This document shows positions 1 through 11,455 of a DNA stretch of 64,000 bases, in pieces. A program made the translations under genes and the position numbers. The DNA is from Typha latifolia (lineage: Eukaryota > Streptophyta > Magnoliopsida > Poales > Typhaceae). The stretch lies in assembly GCA_019914945.1 (NCBI GenBank), contig CM034103.1, positions 186,001 through 250,000 on the forward strand, in the 5' to 3' direction. Position 1 is the first letter of the stretch; the number at the start of each line of letters is the position of its first letter. The notes below the pieces were generated by a model. It was given only the letters and a program-made list of their open reading frames with translations. It did not search any database and was not told where the DNA came from.

Positions 1-2126
1 GGACTATACGTATAAAAGATCTCAATTAGTTTAAATTAAATGCAGTATTGCGCTTCATCTTATATTTTTGCAACTGTTCTTTCAAAAAGGAAAAATAGCT
101 TGAAGGATAGACATTTTATTTATAGGTCAATATAATTCAATAATTCACGAGTATCGTAAATGTAAAGAAATAGGGGAACTTTTCATATTTACCATTTTAA
201 TCAGGTTCTCTAGAAGAACCTTAAGAAATAGCTGAGTCAAACCATAACAAATAGAGAGAGAAGCCAGTTATACTTCAACTCTGTTTCAAAATTTTATTAA
301 AAAAAAGGAGCATGAAAGAATGGCATATAAATTCAAGCCAGTAAAAATGCATAGGAGTATGTTAACACTAAAAAAGTTTGGGTATTTTTTTTATCAATTT
401 ATTCAGGTATTCTTGAAGAACCTTCAGAAAAACTCAAAAAAGCAACCCAAACTTAAAAGGAAAAATATATGATGTTAAAAGAACTGATTAAATTTTGCAT
501 GTTTAATAATTTACTACCCATATCTCTAGATTATAAAAAAAAAAAACTTACATTGCACCAGTCATGACGGCTAATAAGACATTAATAACTTGTCCTCCAT
601 TATAGCCTTTGTCAATGATCAACTTGGAGCCATACCATATGGCTAAACCGTAGCTACAGAACAAAACCAAGAAAACAGTACCCATACCAAAGCCAGTAGC
701 AATCCCCTCTTGGACAGCAGATATGTATGCTTTTCTTATGTACTTATTATATAGTGCGATGGCTTGCTTCTCACCATTGAAGGAGACGACCTTTCATATG
801 TGAGAGAAGGATAATTAGATAACAGAATCATCAATAAATGGTTATTGCCAAGAAATTATAATTCACTGGTACCCACTGTTCTAATATATCCTATTGTCTG
901 TTCAACAATATTTCCCGCTTCTTTATATGTCTCCTGTCCACGGGTCGAGATTTTTAAAATCAGCCATGACATTGTTGCACCAGCGATGACAATTGGTGGA
1001 ATACTTGACAACATGACAAGAGAGAGAAGCCATCCTCTTATAAAAGCTACAAGGAAACCACCAAAGAAAGTAGCAACAAGTTGTGTGAACTTCCCAACCT
1101 ACAGGAAAAGAAATGATATAATTGCATAGTCTATGACGGGCATGAATAATAACTGAGTGCTTTTGACAATAAAAATTCCATCCGACATCTCAAACTGTTA
1201 ATAACAAAATATTTGAGTGTCTATTGAGTAAGACTGCATCAGGCTTCCTCTTTAGTTGCTTATAAATGTTAACTAATTAGCTTTTAAGTTTTTAGAGTAA
1301 TTGGCAAGTTAACAGTAAATACATATGTGAATATACAAAGGAAAGCTTTCCCCTTTGTCTTTTTCTCACCTTTTCACCGATTGCATCTTGAATAAGTACT
1401 GTGTCTCCAGACATCCTCGCCACCACTTCCCCGGTCGTCATCTCCTTGTCAAAGAAAGCAATATCTTGTCTCAATATAGCTTTAAGATATAGGCTTCGAA
1501 TGCGTGATGCTTGTCTTTCTCCAGTAACCATCCAACATGTAACCTCTGCATGGGTCATGATAATATGTAGTCAATCTTATGACTACCATTCCAGTAGGTG
1601 ATTTAGCTTGATGAAAGAAAAGAAAAGAAAAGAAAAGAAAAGAAAAGAAAAGAAAAGAAAAGAAAAGAAAAAAGTAACCCAGCCAGCAAATCCAAGCAAT
1701 TGATACAATTTGACGAACAGATTGATGATGCTTACGAAGTAAGGCAGCAACCGCTGATCCAATAGCTAAGTAGACAAAATTAAGTACCGCCTGAGACAAG
1801 ATAATCCCATTCATCAAATTGGTCGGTATCACTATCTCATAGAAGACAACACTAAGGAAGGATCATGGTCACAAGTAAGTCCTCACCTTGATGACCTGGT
1901 GGAGCATGGCCTCCTTGGTTCTGCCGCTGACCCCGAAGGCGTCGATGACCTGCCCGAAGATTAAAGTCATCAGCGGCTGCGACATCCCGTTCGCCAGCGC
2001 CCCCGCCGTCCCCACCACCATCAGCAACATATCGAAGCCGTCCCCGTAAGCGAACAGCCGATGAAACGCCACCTTCTTTTTCTCCTCCTCCTCCTCCTCC
2101 TCCTCCTCCTTCCTCTCTTCTTCCAT
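1..2126 (-). CDS. ABCB transporter (MDR/P-glycoprotein type), N-terminal exons 1-5, truncated by window edge
   Basis: This is the 5' part of a full-size ABC subfamily B exporter, a plasma-membrane ATP-driven pump; plant members move auxin and other small molecules, but the substrate cannot be read here. Exons (minus strand): 2126-1887, 1790-1736, 1545-1370, 1098-877, 790-552. They join in frame and cover an acidic Glu/Lys-rich N-terminus, the [15 protein letters not shown] start of TMD1, and the helices up to VMTGAM, just before the region leading to NBD1. Motifs seen include [25 protein letters not shown] and [14 protein letters not shown]. Exon 4 ends at ACA with donor GTGGGT, so the joint reads RTVVSFNGE. 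Exons 6 onward (NBD1, TMD2, NBD2) must lie left of base 1. Bases 1-551 are intron 5 and resemble the same intron of the downstream paralogue. All five exons are intact. Start at 2126 chosen because this frame alone continues into the family sequence. Confidence 0.88.
1616..1674. repeat. (AAAAG)n microsatellite in ABCB intron 2
   Basis: About twelve uninterrupted copies of a 5-base unit within intron 2 of the left ABCB gene. It is absent from the matching intron of the neighbouring paralogue. Confidence 0.9.
2083..2110. repeat. Trinucleotide run coding for polyglutamate in ABCB exon 1
   Basis: A (CTC)n run on the plus strand is read on the minus strand as GAG codons and gives the Glu-rich N-terminus of the left ABCB protein. 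The paralogue has a shorter, mixed acidic stretch here, so this repeat is a likely length polymorphism. Confidence 0.8.
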
Positions 2127-2816
2127 CTCTCTCTTTCACTCGCTCCACCTCCTCCTCCTCCATTTGGGGTTATTTATGGGCTACAGCATCTGCAAATCGT
2201 CACCAATAAGAGCGTAGTAGTCAACGGATCGAACGGATCTTTCTTGCGTGCGAGGAACCAAATTCTAATCGATTTTTTAGAATGCAAGAGAGGGAAAACA
2301 AAGGGCTTGGCACACCGATATTATATATAGCCAGAGTGGAGCGCTCTTAACGGTGGATCCTGTTTTTTTTATATTCAAGTTGAAGGCAAGACGAAACGTC
2401 CGAACGATACGGTGATACGGATGTTCCAATTCCATCTTAGGACAAACAAATGGATATGACTCGTTGACTCTTAAGAAATCTTCGTTTTTTTTTTCCTTCA
2501 AAGTGGAGGAAAATTTAATGATATTAGTAGTATGAGCTCTTTTTAACTATTTAAACACTACCCAATTAGATTCTATGAAGATGTTTATATACAAACCATT
2601 TATTCCATAAATAAATAAGGAAAATTACAAATAAATGTAAAGATGAAAGACTCCACCATATGAGATTGAAGCATAGCAAAAGCAACATCAAATTAATATG
2701 AAAAGAAGAAAGAAAGAAAGGTAATACGTTTATTTACATTTCATTATTATTTCAAACTGTTGTGCCGCAAGTAATCTTGGCGTTCTCCTTAAATAGTCGA
2801 AGAATATCATCATCAC
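2127..2816. other. Intergenic spacer between tandem ABCB genes
   Basis: Promoter and 5' leader of the left ABCB gene plus the 3' flank of the right one. A minus-strand reading around 2760-2815 (LRLFKENAKITCGTTV then stop) could be a final small exon of the right ABCB gene, but no convincing acceptor precedes it. Nothing else is recognised. Confidence 0.5.
2321..2330 (-). promoter_or_regulatory. Putative TATA box of the left ABCB gene
   Basis: On the minus strand the sequence CTATATATAA lies about 195 bases upstream of the start codon at 2126. The position implies a 5' leader of roughly 165 bases, which would include the upstream ATG at 2163. No other core element is assigned. Confidence 0.4.
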
Positions 2817-5800
2817 TTAATAGTTAATACTTATAAAAGGAGTTACAGCATAAGAAACACCTACCAGTGCTTCATGTCTTCCTTTCTCAGCTATCGCTCC
2901 ATTCTTGAGAACCGCAATGATGTCAGCTCCTTGTATCGTCGACAGACGGTGAGCGACAACCACCGTCGTCCTACCGGCCATCACTCTATCCAATGCTTCT
3001 TGAACCGTGTGCTCTGACTCTGCATCCAATGCACTCGTGGCCTCATCAAGTAGTAGCACTTTTGGGTCCTTCAGAATGGCCCTTGCAATTGCTACTCGCT
3101 GCTTCTGCCCACCTGATAATTGGATACCTCTTTCTCCGACTGAGGTTTCGTAACCTTGAGGCAGACCAGATATAAATTGGTGTGCATTGGCTGCCTTTGA
3201 AACTGAAGCAATCTCCTCCTCAGATACCTCCCCTTGTTTTCCATATGCTATGTTGGCACGGATCGTATCATTGAACAACACTGGCTCTTGGCTCACTAAT
3301 CCCATCTGTTGCCTTAGCCAACTGACCCTGAGGGTCTGAATTTCCACGCCATCCAATAAGATCGTACCAGAATCCGGGTCGTAGAACCTCTCCAGCAGTG
3401 CAATCACCGTTGACTTTCCACTGCCGCTCTCTCCGACAAGCGCAACAGTCTAATGCAACGATTTCAATCAGTTTTATAATAGCAATTGCAAGGAAAACAG
3501 TTACAATTTGAGGTACCTTGCCGGATGGAATGCTCAAGGAGAAGTCTCTGAAAATTTGCACAGTTGGGCGGGACGGGTAGTTAAAATTTATATTCTGGAA
3601 TTCTATTTCACCCCTCAGATTGTCTAAAACCAGACCATCATCGCTGCTTGAATCAATCTTCGATTTACGATCAAGGATTGCGAATATAGAAGCAGTTGAA
3701 TCCTTGGCCTTGGTGGAATCAGAACCTAATGCGCTCGTTTGTGAGACTCCGGTAGCTGCCAGAACTAAAGCAAAAAAGACCTTCCAACCACTAAACCAGT
3801 TACTCATATAGTAGGAAAATAACTAGCAAGAAAGGAATGCGGGATAATGAATATTGCTTACCCGAAAAACTTCAGCAAATGTGGCCTTGCCCTCATGCAC
3901 AAACTTTGCTCCGACAAAGAAACAAAGAGCGTATGTAAGATAAGAGTGTCAGGAATGAGAAGCCAAAGCCCAGACCATTAATGATACCCTGTCTTATTCC
4001 ATGTCTCAGGGGAGCTTCACATTTCCGATTGTACATGTCCATCACCCTATGTTCTGCACAAAAGGATGCCACAGTTCGAATTCCACTGATTGCATCATTC
4101 GCAACTTGACTTGCTTCTTCATACATCACCTTAATTAATATCACTTTTTTTTATTTTGTCAAGTTTCATTATATGGTCATGAATTATGAACATTGACTAG
4201 CCTAAAATATTACCTTGGCCTTTGCACTGAAACCTTTCAAAAGCTTGATCTTAGCATATCCCTGGAAGCCCACCAGAGGAATTACCACTGTCACTATAAG
4301 TGCAAGCCTCCAGTTTGCCACCATCGCTATCACAAATCCTGCAGTGATTGTTGACGTAATTTGAACAATTAAAGCCAAGTTATCTCCTACAAGACGCCGG
4401 ACATTTAAAGCATCACTTGACAGTCTTGCACCAATTGTCCCACTGGAATAAAAGAAACAAAAATTAATACAGATGGACATGGTTACAGGATTTGCTGAAA
4501 TATGTGAAGCTCTGTAAGCTAGCAAACCTGGAATTTGCAGGCTCATCAAACCAGTTGATTTCCTGGTGGACGACTCTCTGAAATGTCATGGAACGTATAC
4601 GCTCTACCAGCTTCCCACCTGCTACTCCAAATAAGTAATACTCTACAGGGATTGTAGCCAGAGCGATGACACCCAATACTACATACATTAATGCCCAAAA
4701 ACTGGAATTTTTTCTTTGTTCATCTGCTTGTTCGTAGAATGTTTTTATAGAGCTAGAAAGCAAGATACCAAATACTGGGAAGAGGACTCCATGTGATGCT
4801 GCAAATATGGAACCTAAGAGAAGGACTGGAATCTCGGGCTTGTTAAGATAAATCAGTCGTCTGATAGGGACACTCTTAAAAACCTTATCTTCACAAAGTT
4901 CTTTGCCCTTCGGTTCAGCTACAGAGGCATTCTCCTGGAATTCCACAGCACCAGGCAAACCAAAGGCAACAGTGAATGAGCGCCTACTACTTTTCCCAAA
5001 TGAAGAACCTCTACTGATGGATCTTTTAATTGACATACTCTGACTTCTGGACACATCATGAACACTAGAACTTAGCATTTCAGGCTCCATTTTAGGCTTT
5101 TCTGTTTCAAGGTAAATGTCTTGCAGATGAGTAAGCTGAGAGTAAGCCCCTTCAGGGTTCCTAATCAACTCAGAATGAGAACCTGATTGACATTTACATA
5201 AATAAATAATCACATATCTATGTACTTATAGGAATGTAAATCACTCGGTCATAACTATTGAATGTGTTGGACCTGCAGCTAAAAATTAGAATATGAAGAA
5301 TGTGCAAGATCTCAACCTTGTTCTACAATCTTTCCCTGATGCAGAACTGATATTGTGCCAGCACTCCTCACTGTACTCAGACGATGGGCAACAACAATGG
5401 TGGTTCTCTCTTGCATGAGCCTGTTTAGTGCCTCTTGAACTATTCGCTCAGATTCCACATCCAGAGCACTTGTTGCTTCATCAAGCAATAAGATCTTTGG
5501 GTTCTTTAAGATTGCCCTTGCAATTGCAATCCTTTGCTTCTGTCCCCCAGAGAGCTGTGCCCCACGCTCGCCAACCATTGTGTCTATCCCCTGTATGGCA
5601 TGATGAAATTATTAGCAAGTTATCCAACTTCATACTAACAAGTAACAACCAACATTGCTGCATGATGTTCTAATAGATGAAAGGAGTATAAAAAAAATAA
5701 AAAAGTAAAACTTTTCCTATCACAGTACATTCGGCAACTTGTCAATGAATCTAGCTGCATTAGCAAGCTCAGTCGCTCTCCTGATTTCTTCAGGTGCTGC

Positions 5801-8800
5801 GTTTTCTTTACCGTATGTTATGTTCTCTTTGATGGTTGTTGTAAACAGTAATGGTTCTTGGCTAACAAGGCCGATCCTTCCTCTTATCCATACAAGGTTT
5901 AGTCTCTTTATGTTAACACCATCTATCAGAACTTCACCTGCCTGTGGATCATAGAATCTTTCCAGCAGATTAATCACGGTTGACTTCCCACTGCCGCTCT
6001 CCCCAACTATAGCCATTGTTGTGCCACTAAAAACTTGTATAGAAAACCCATCAAATATCAGTCTATCAGGCCTAGCAGGGTAGCTGAAATATACATCTTT
6101 CAGCTCAATGTCCCCCTTAACATCTTCTAACATGATACCGCTTGTATCACACACTTCAATCTCTGATTTTCTTTTTATTGTCTCAAAAATTATATACGCT
6201 GCTGCTTGTCCTGCTGCAAATGCAGTCACACATGGGGTTGTTTGACCTAAAGACCTGTTACAGAGTGAAAGTTAACTCGAAGGACGGAAAAAGCATCAAA
6301 CGACTGTGTATCATTAAAATGTTGGAACTAAAAACAGTTAGCTGAAACTTTAACCTCCTCTTTCCGTTCAAGCGATTCAGTATATGCAGTATAGGAATCA
6401 CCAGAGATCATTTAAGAAATAGTTCATTAGTGAAGTTAGTTCTTCAATTCAAATGTTATCATGATTTGTATGAGAAACTTGTTCTGATATTTCTGGTGAG
6501 AACAAAAAAGATTTGAAACTCTAAGAAATAGCAAGAGTAAAAGTTCTCTATTTGTTAAATTTGAGAGCAACATTGGGATTCTAATCCAGTAAATAATTTT
6601 CAAACTGTTTTTTGTAATTATTAAAGCTATATGCATGAGGATGTTTTTATGGATGTGTACAGCTGTGGGAGGTTATAACTTATAAGTGGACCACATTTCC
6701 GATTTCACAAGTGATACTACCACAGCTGAGTGAATCACTTCATGTGATCCTAGCACAATTCCATATCCACATATAAAAGGCAATTAGGCATCTTGTAAAA
6801 CGTTTCTCCTTTTAAATTTATAAAATATCCTATAGCATCAAATTAATGGGACTGCAACCTTTAAAAGCAAAGAAATAGGGGCAAATTTCGTATCAATTTA
6901 TCCTGCATTTATGGAAGAATGATCATAAACGAGAGAAGAAAAATAATAGTTAAGAACATCTAGAAACTGACAATTTTAGATAATTTTGGAATTATGTCGA
7001 AATTAATCAACTTACATTGCACCAGTCATGACTGCTAACAAGATTGTAATAACCTCTCCTCCATTATATCCATCTTCAATGACCAACTTGGAGCCATACC
7101 AAACGGCCAAACCATAACTGGAAAACAAGATCAGCATAACAGAACCCATACCAAAGCCAGTAGCAATCCCCTCATAGACAGCAGATTTATATGCATTTCT
7201 TATGAACTTGTTGTAAGTTGCAATAACTTGGTTCTCACCATTGAAGGAGACAACCTATTATATATGATTGAAGGAGAATTAGAAGATGAATTTTTGAAGT
7301 GTGTTATAAGAAAAGTAAGGTTGACTTCTACCCACTGTTCTAATCGATCCAATTGTTTGCTCAACAATGTTTCCAACATCATCATATGTTGCTTGTGCAC
7401 GGCTGGATAGTGACGATACCGTCCATGACATGGTTGCACCAGCAATGGCAACTGGAGGAATACTTGACAACATAACAAGCGAGAGAAGCCATCCTCTTAT
7501 AAATGCTACAGCAAAGCCTCCAAGGAAAGTGGCAAGAAGCTGTATGAACTTTCCAACCTGAGAAAAGAAGGATGAGAACTATTAACCATTTAACACACGG
7601 CATTTTGAGTGAAATAAAGTGTAAGGGAGAGAGTAAAGGCTAGGCATTTCATACAGCATTGTCTACAAGCATGGCCAGTCAAGAAGATCGAAATAATAGT
7701 TACAAATTTTCAAGAATTTACTAATCTAAAATTATGAATCAGATTACTTTGGTGATATTTTCCGGCCTTATATATGATTCTATGGGCTATGGTCACTTTA
7801 AAGTTTAAAAAAGGTCTAATTTGGATGTCACTCTATGGTGACAACTTAGTGCATTTCTGCCCCTCATTCTCGCATTTTAGTAACTAAAGGTTTTTCATTT
7901 AAGAGACTGCTGAATGAATGTTCATCTTAAGTAGTTTAAACTTTAAACTTAAAAAGGAAGTTCTCAGCTGGACTTAGATTATAATGCATGCATTATCATA
8001 TTGATACCCCCATCTGCATACTTTTGTTCGCGTTATGATCTTTCCGATATTAACCAAGATGAACTTGGAATGCTGTATTGGAACAGTATACATAAAATAA
8101 TTGAGTGGATTTTCAAAGAAATATATATAAGGATGATTACCTGATCAGCCTAATTTGTGACTTGTTTGTACCAAGTAATCAATATATATGATTGTTGATT
8201 ACCAAAAACAACAAAAATCCCCTCAACCTGCCATATCATGCAATAAATGGGAAATATAAAGGAATTCTATCAAAAATGCTTCCATTTGTGCTTGAGTACT
8301 CACCTTTTCGCCTATGGCATCTTGAAAGAGTATTTATGTCTCCAGACATCCTTTCAACAACTTGTCCAGTGGTAATCTCCCTTTCAAAGAATGCAATTTC
8401 TTGTCTCAGTAGTGTTTTAAGGTATAATCCTCGAATCCGTGCTGCTTGTCTTTCTGCGGTCACCATCCAACATGACACCTCTAGCATAGACAGATTGGGA
8501 TAACATGTAATTAAGTAATTATTATAATCATCGTATTCACGTGTTTTTATAACTAACCAAGCTCTTACATTAAGTATGAATAAACCAAAATGTGATGTTA
8601 ATTTTTGGACCTCAATAAGGATTTTCCAGGAGTTCAGGGTCACCTTTTTATCTCTTGCAATGGTTCATACGGATGTAGAAGCAGAATACTGTATGATGTA
8701 TAGTTATTTCCAATTGAAACCAATAAAACTTAGAAAAGCACTTCATTTCGGTGCATCTAGAATATTAGTTAAAAGAGAAAGAATCAGAAAGAACGTGTCG

Positions 8801-9559
8801 AAACAGAATAACTCGTAAGGTAAAATATATATGCGACACATTATGTAGACTAGTAATCAAGTCAAGCTGTTATGTTATTATGTATAACAATACTAAATAA
8901 ACCATGATTCATACTTTCTGAAAAGATAAAGAAAGGAGACACTGAATCTGTTAATCAAATTGTTATTAGTGCAGTACAATTTGATGAATATATTGATACT
9001 CACGAAGAAAGGAAGCAATCCCTGATCCAATACCCAAATAGACAAAATCCAAAACGACCTGAAAGAAGATTATGAGACATATCACCCAACAGAAACTGAA
9101 TCAAACTAAGCTTATATGTAAATAAACGATGATAAAATATGCTTCAGAAGACCAAATTAGTCTATTTTTTGAAAGAAAGTGAAACTGCTAAACAAGAGCG
9201 ATTTCAAATAGATCGAATCAGTAGTTTGTGTAACCAAATATATGATGCGTACAGTAAATTAAAATGTTCAAATTTTTTAAAAGTACTTTTCCCTACACAC
9301 TCACATTGGTGACCCGATCAAGCACACTGGATTCGGTGCCGCCGCCGAACGCATCGACCGCCTGGCCAAAGATGAAGGTCATCAGCGGCTGCGAGATCCC
9401 GTTGGCCACCGCCGCCGCCATCCCCACCACCATTAGCATCACATCGAAACCATCGGCAAACACGAACAACCGATGCAGCGACACCTTCTTATTCTTCTCC
9501 TCCTCCACCACCACCCGACCACTTCCTCCCTCTCCTTGGTCTACTCCTCTTCCCTCCAT
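2817..9559 (-). CDS. Full-length ABCB transporter carrying two single-base frameshifts (possible pseudogene)
   Basis: A full-size ABCB exporter (TMD1-NBD1-TMD2-NBD2), tandem paralogue of the gene to its left. Exons: 9559-9305, 9058-9004, 8480-8304, 7557-7336, 7254-7016, 6254-5729, 5590-5317, 5182-4528, 4442-4214, 4129-3862, 3780-3517, 3449-2865, then read-through to a stop at 2817. Both ATP sites are complete: Walker [10 protein letters not shown] in exons 6 and 12, signatures LSGGQKQR, Walker [13 protein letters not shown] and [12 protein letters not shown]. Ignoring the shifts, the product is about 1263 residues, normal for the family. Exon 3 is 177 bases against 176 in the paralogue, and exon 10 is one base too long for its frame, so translation would stop at 7382-7384 after about 220 residues. 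All other exons, splice sites and motifs are intact, so this is either a young pseudogene or two assembly indels. The usual C-terminal YASLVALH-like end is missing; the tail is uncertain. Confidence 0.85.
3940..3945 (-). other. Frameshift site in ABCB exon 10
   Basis: The reading GFSFLTL is in one frame and [19 protein letters not shown] in another. A single extra T in CTCTTATC separates them. Exon 10 is 268 bases, where its entry and exit phases require a multiple of three. Confidence 0.85.
8331..8337 (-). other. Frameshift site in ABCB exon 3
   Basis: Between the codons for SGD and LFQDAIGEK the minus strand has seven bases (ATAAATA) where the paralogue has six (ACAGTA). The extra base is probably an A in a short A run. 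It shifts the frame by +1 and leads to a stop in exon 4. Confidence 0.85.
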
Positions 9560-11027
9560 CTCTCCTCCTCTCCATTTTGGGATCTATTTATGTATTGGCT
9601 TTCCTCTAGTCGTCTCAGATGAGACGAAACAACTCACCAAATCAACTCCTCCACGGAAAGGGAATTCGAACGGCGTTGATTTTATAATTTATAATTCGAT
9701 TGATGTCGCTCGTTCGTATCTTATTCATCATTTAAGACTCCCGCCAAATTTGTAAACGGAAATATATTACCAAACTAGGCGTCTACCTATAAACCCTTAT
9801 ATTTACGAGACAAATTTACATATAAAACCCACCCTTTGCACATATTTTTATTTTCATTATTTGCATTAACTAACACTACGACATAAAATATTTTTCTTCT
9901 CCTTTTTTTCTTCCAGAGTACGATAATATAAACAAAAGACTACATAAACAAGATGCTAACAGCTTCAAATTCATAGCAAATATTTATAGAGTTAGATAAT
10001 TCTAAACTATTGAATATGTGTTAGTTCCTCCTCCAGATTAAATAATTGACACGATATGTGTGAATATATATATATATATATATAAATAAAGAAATTATAA
10101 ATCTGTGGGTATTTTTCTCTACCTCTATGAAATTAGGCCCATAGTTTCTTTTTCTTTTTCTTTTTTCTTTTTCTTTTCTTCATATTTACATGAATAAGAT
10201 TAGACTTGCTCTATTTAATAGATACTGTGAACATATAAAGTTTAATAAATTAGTTACTGCTTAATTAGTAAAAGAACTTCCAATCTTATAATAGTTCATC
10301 TAAGAGATTCCGGATCTCATGCAAAAGGTCAACTGTGAGTCATTAAAGTCTTCTTCTTCTTGGCATTAGTACAATGGCCTCCACACATCATTTATTAGTT
10401 CTATAATTTGTTCCCATGGAGAGAGAAGCTTTCATGCTACTCATTATTCTTATGTTATTTTCTCTCTTTCCTATCGGGGCGAGGCTTCTTATAGTTGCAC
10501 AAGAGTAAAAGTGAAATTAAGATACCCTTATTTTAATTTTTACACTATTGTAGTTAAATTAAGGTCGAATTGGGAGATCTTGAGAACAAAAGAAAGAATA
10601 ATTATTCTTGCTTTTCTTTTCGTCAGTAGTAAAGATAAATCTCGATAAGGATGGCTTCAAAATCTATTCCTGTGAATAATTTAGAGAAGTTTTCTGGATA
10701 AATAAATTAGTAATGTTAAACGAAAAGGATAACAAATTAGTTTGAGTTAATTTTTCACACAAATGATCTTGGAAAAAATGAAAATTCTATAGAAAAGGTA
10801 TGAATAATGGTACAAGCAAATAGGAAAGAGGAGCGGATTCTCAAGACGATACCCGTTCACATCCGACCCGTTATCTAAGCTTTAGGAAAAGACCCGCCTG
10901 GCCGGCCGGCCGTTCGCTTGATTGAAGAAAGCGGACCCCACCGTCCCCTTCCCGCCACCAACACCTATACGTACGATACGAAGAAGTGGAGATCGATTCC
11001 AAACTTGCGCCAAAAGAAAAGCACCAA

Positions 11028-11044
11028 ATATATATATATATATA
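11028..11044 (+). promoter_or_regulatory. TATA-like element of the callose synthase gene
   Basis: An alternating TA tract lies about 375-390 bases upstream of the chosen start at 11419. If it acts as the TATA box, the leader would start near 11070 and contain the GA-rich tracts and the upstream ORF. A simple (TA)n repeat is an equally possible reading. Confidence 0.35.
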
Positions 11045-11181
11045 CTACAGTGGAAGCACACCACGCTCTCTTTCTCTCTCTTCTTCCCTCTATAGTCTAT
11101 TCTTTGCTTGCTCATAGGAGATACCTTAACCAAAGCCAAAAAGATCAGAGATAGGAAAAGAGAAAAAGCTAAAGAAGAGGA

Positions 11182-11182
<1 letters not shown>

Positions 11183-11245
<63 letters not shown>
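11183..11245. repeat. (TG)n(AG)n compound microsatellite in the 5' leader
   Basis: A TG dinucleotide run passes directly into an AG run within the likely 5' untranslated region of the callose synthase gene. GA/CT tracts near plant start sites can affect promoter activity, but nothing here proves that role. Confidence 0.85.
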
Positions 11246-11252
<7 letters not shown>

Positions 11253-11299
11253 GGAAAAAAAGCGAGGGCTCGTCAGTCCTCTTTTGGTTTCTTAATAGG

Positions 11300-11455
11300 A
11301 TGGGGGAAATCCTTTATCAATTACTTCATCTCCAAGGCGGAGGAGAAGAGGAGAAGGAAGACGAGGAGGAGGAGGAGGAGGAGGAGGAGAAGGAGAAGGA
11401 TTGCGTTATTGGAAAAGAATGGCGAGTGGGAGTGGGAGCATTGGGGAGGGATTAG
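11300..11455 (+). other. Upstream ORF overlapping the callose synthase start codon
   Basis: The first ATG of the predicted leader (A at -3, G at +4) opens a 51-codon acidic ORF in a different frame from the main ORF. It ends 36 bases past the main ATG at 11419. Translation of it would compete with the main start. Whether the transcript contains it depends on the true transcription start. Confidence 0.5.

Larger units (their letters stand above)
9560..11418. other. Divergent intergenic region, ABCB and callose synthase
   Basis: This 1.86 kb spacer separates the ABCB start (minus) from the callose synthase start (plus), so it holds both promoters. It is AT-rich, with a (TA)n run near 10063-10084 and pyrimidine tracts near 10150-10180. 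No coding sequence is recognised before the 5' leader of the callose synthase gene. Confidence 0.7.

Noticed and set aside
2061..2330. Plus-strand Leu-rich ORF
   Set aside because: Complement of the Glu-rich ABCB exon 1 and its leader.
10063..10084. (TA)n run as a promoter element
   Set aside because: Simple repeat far from both start codons; no supporting context.
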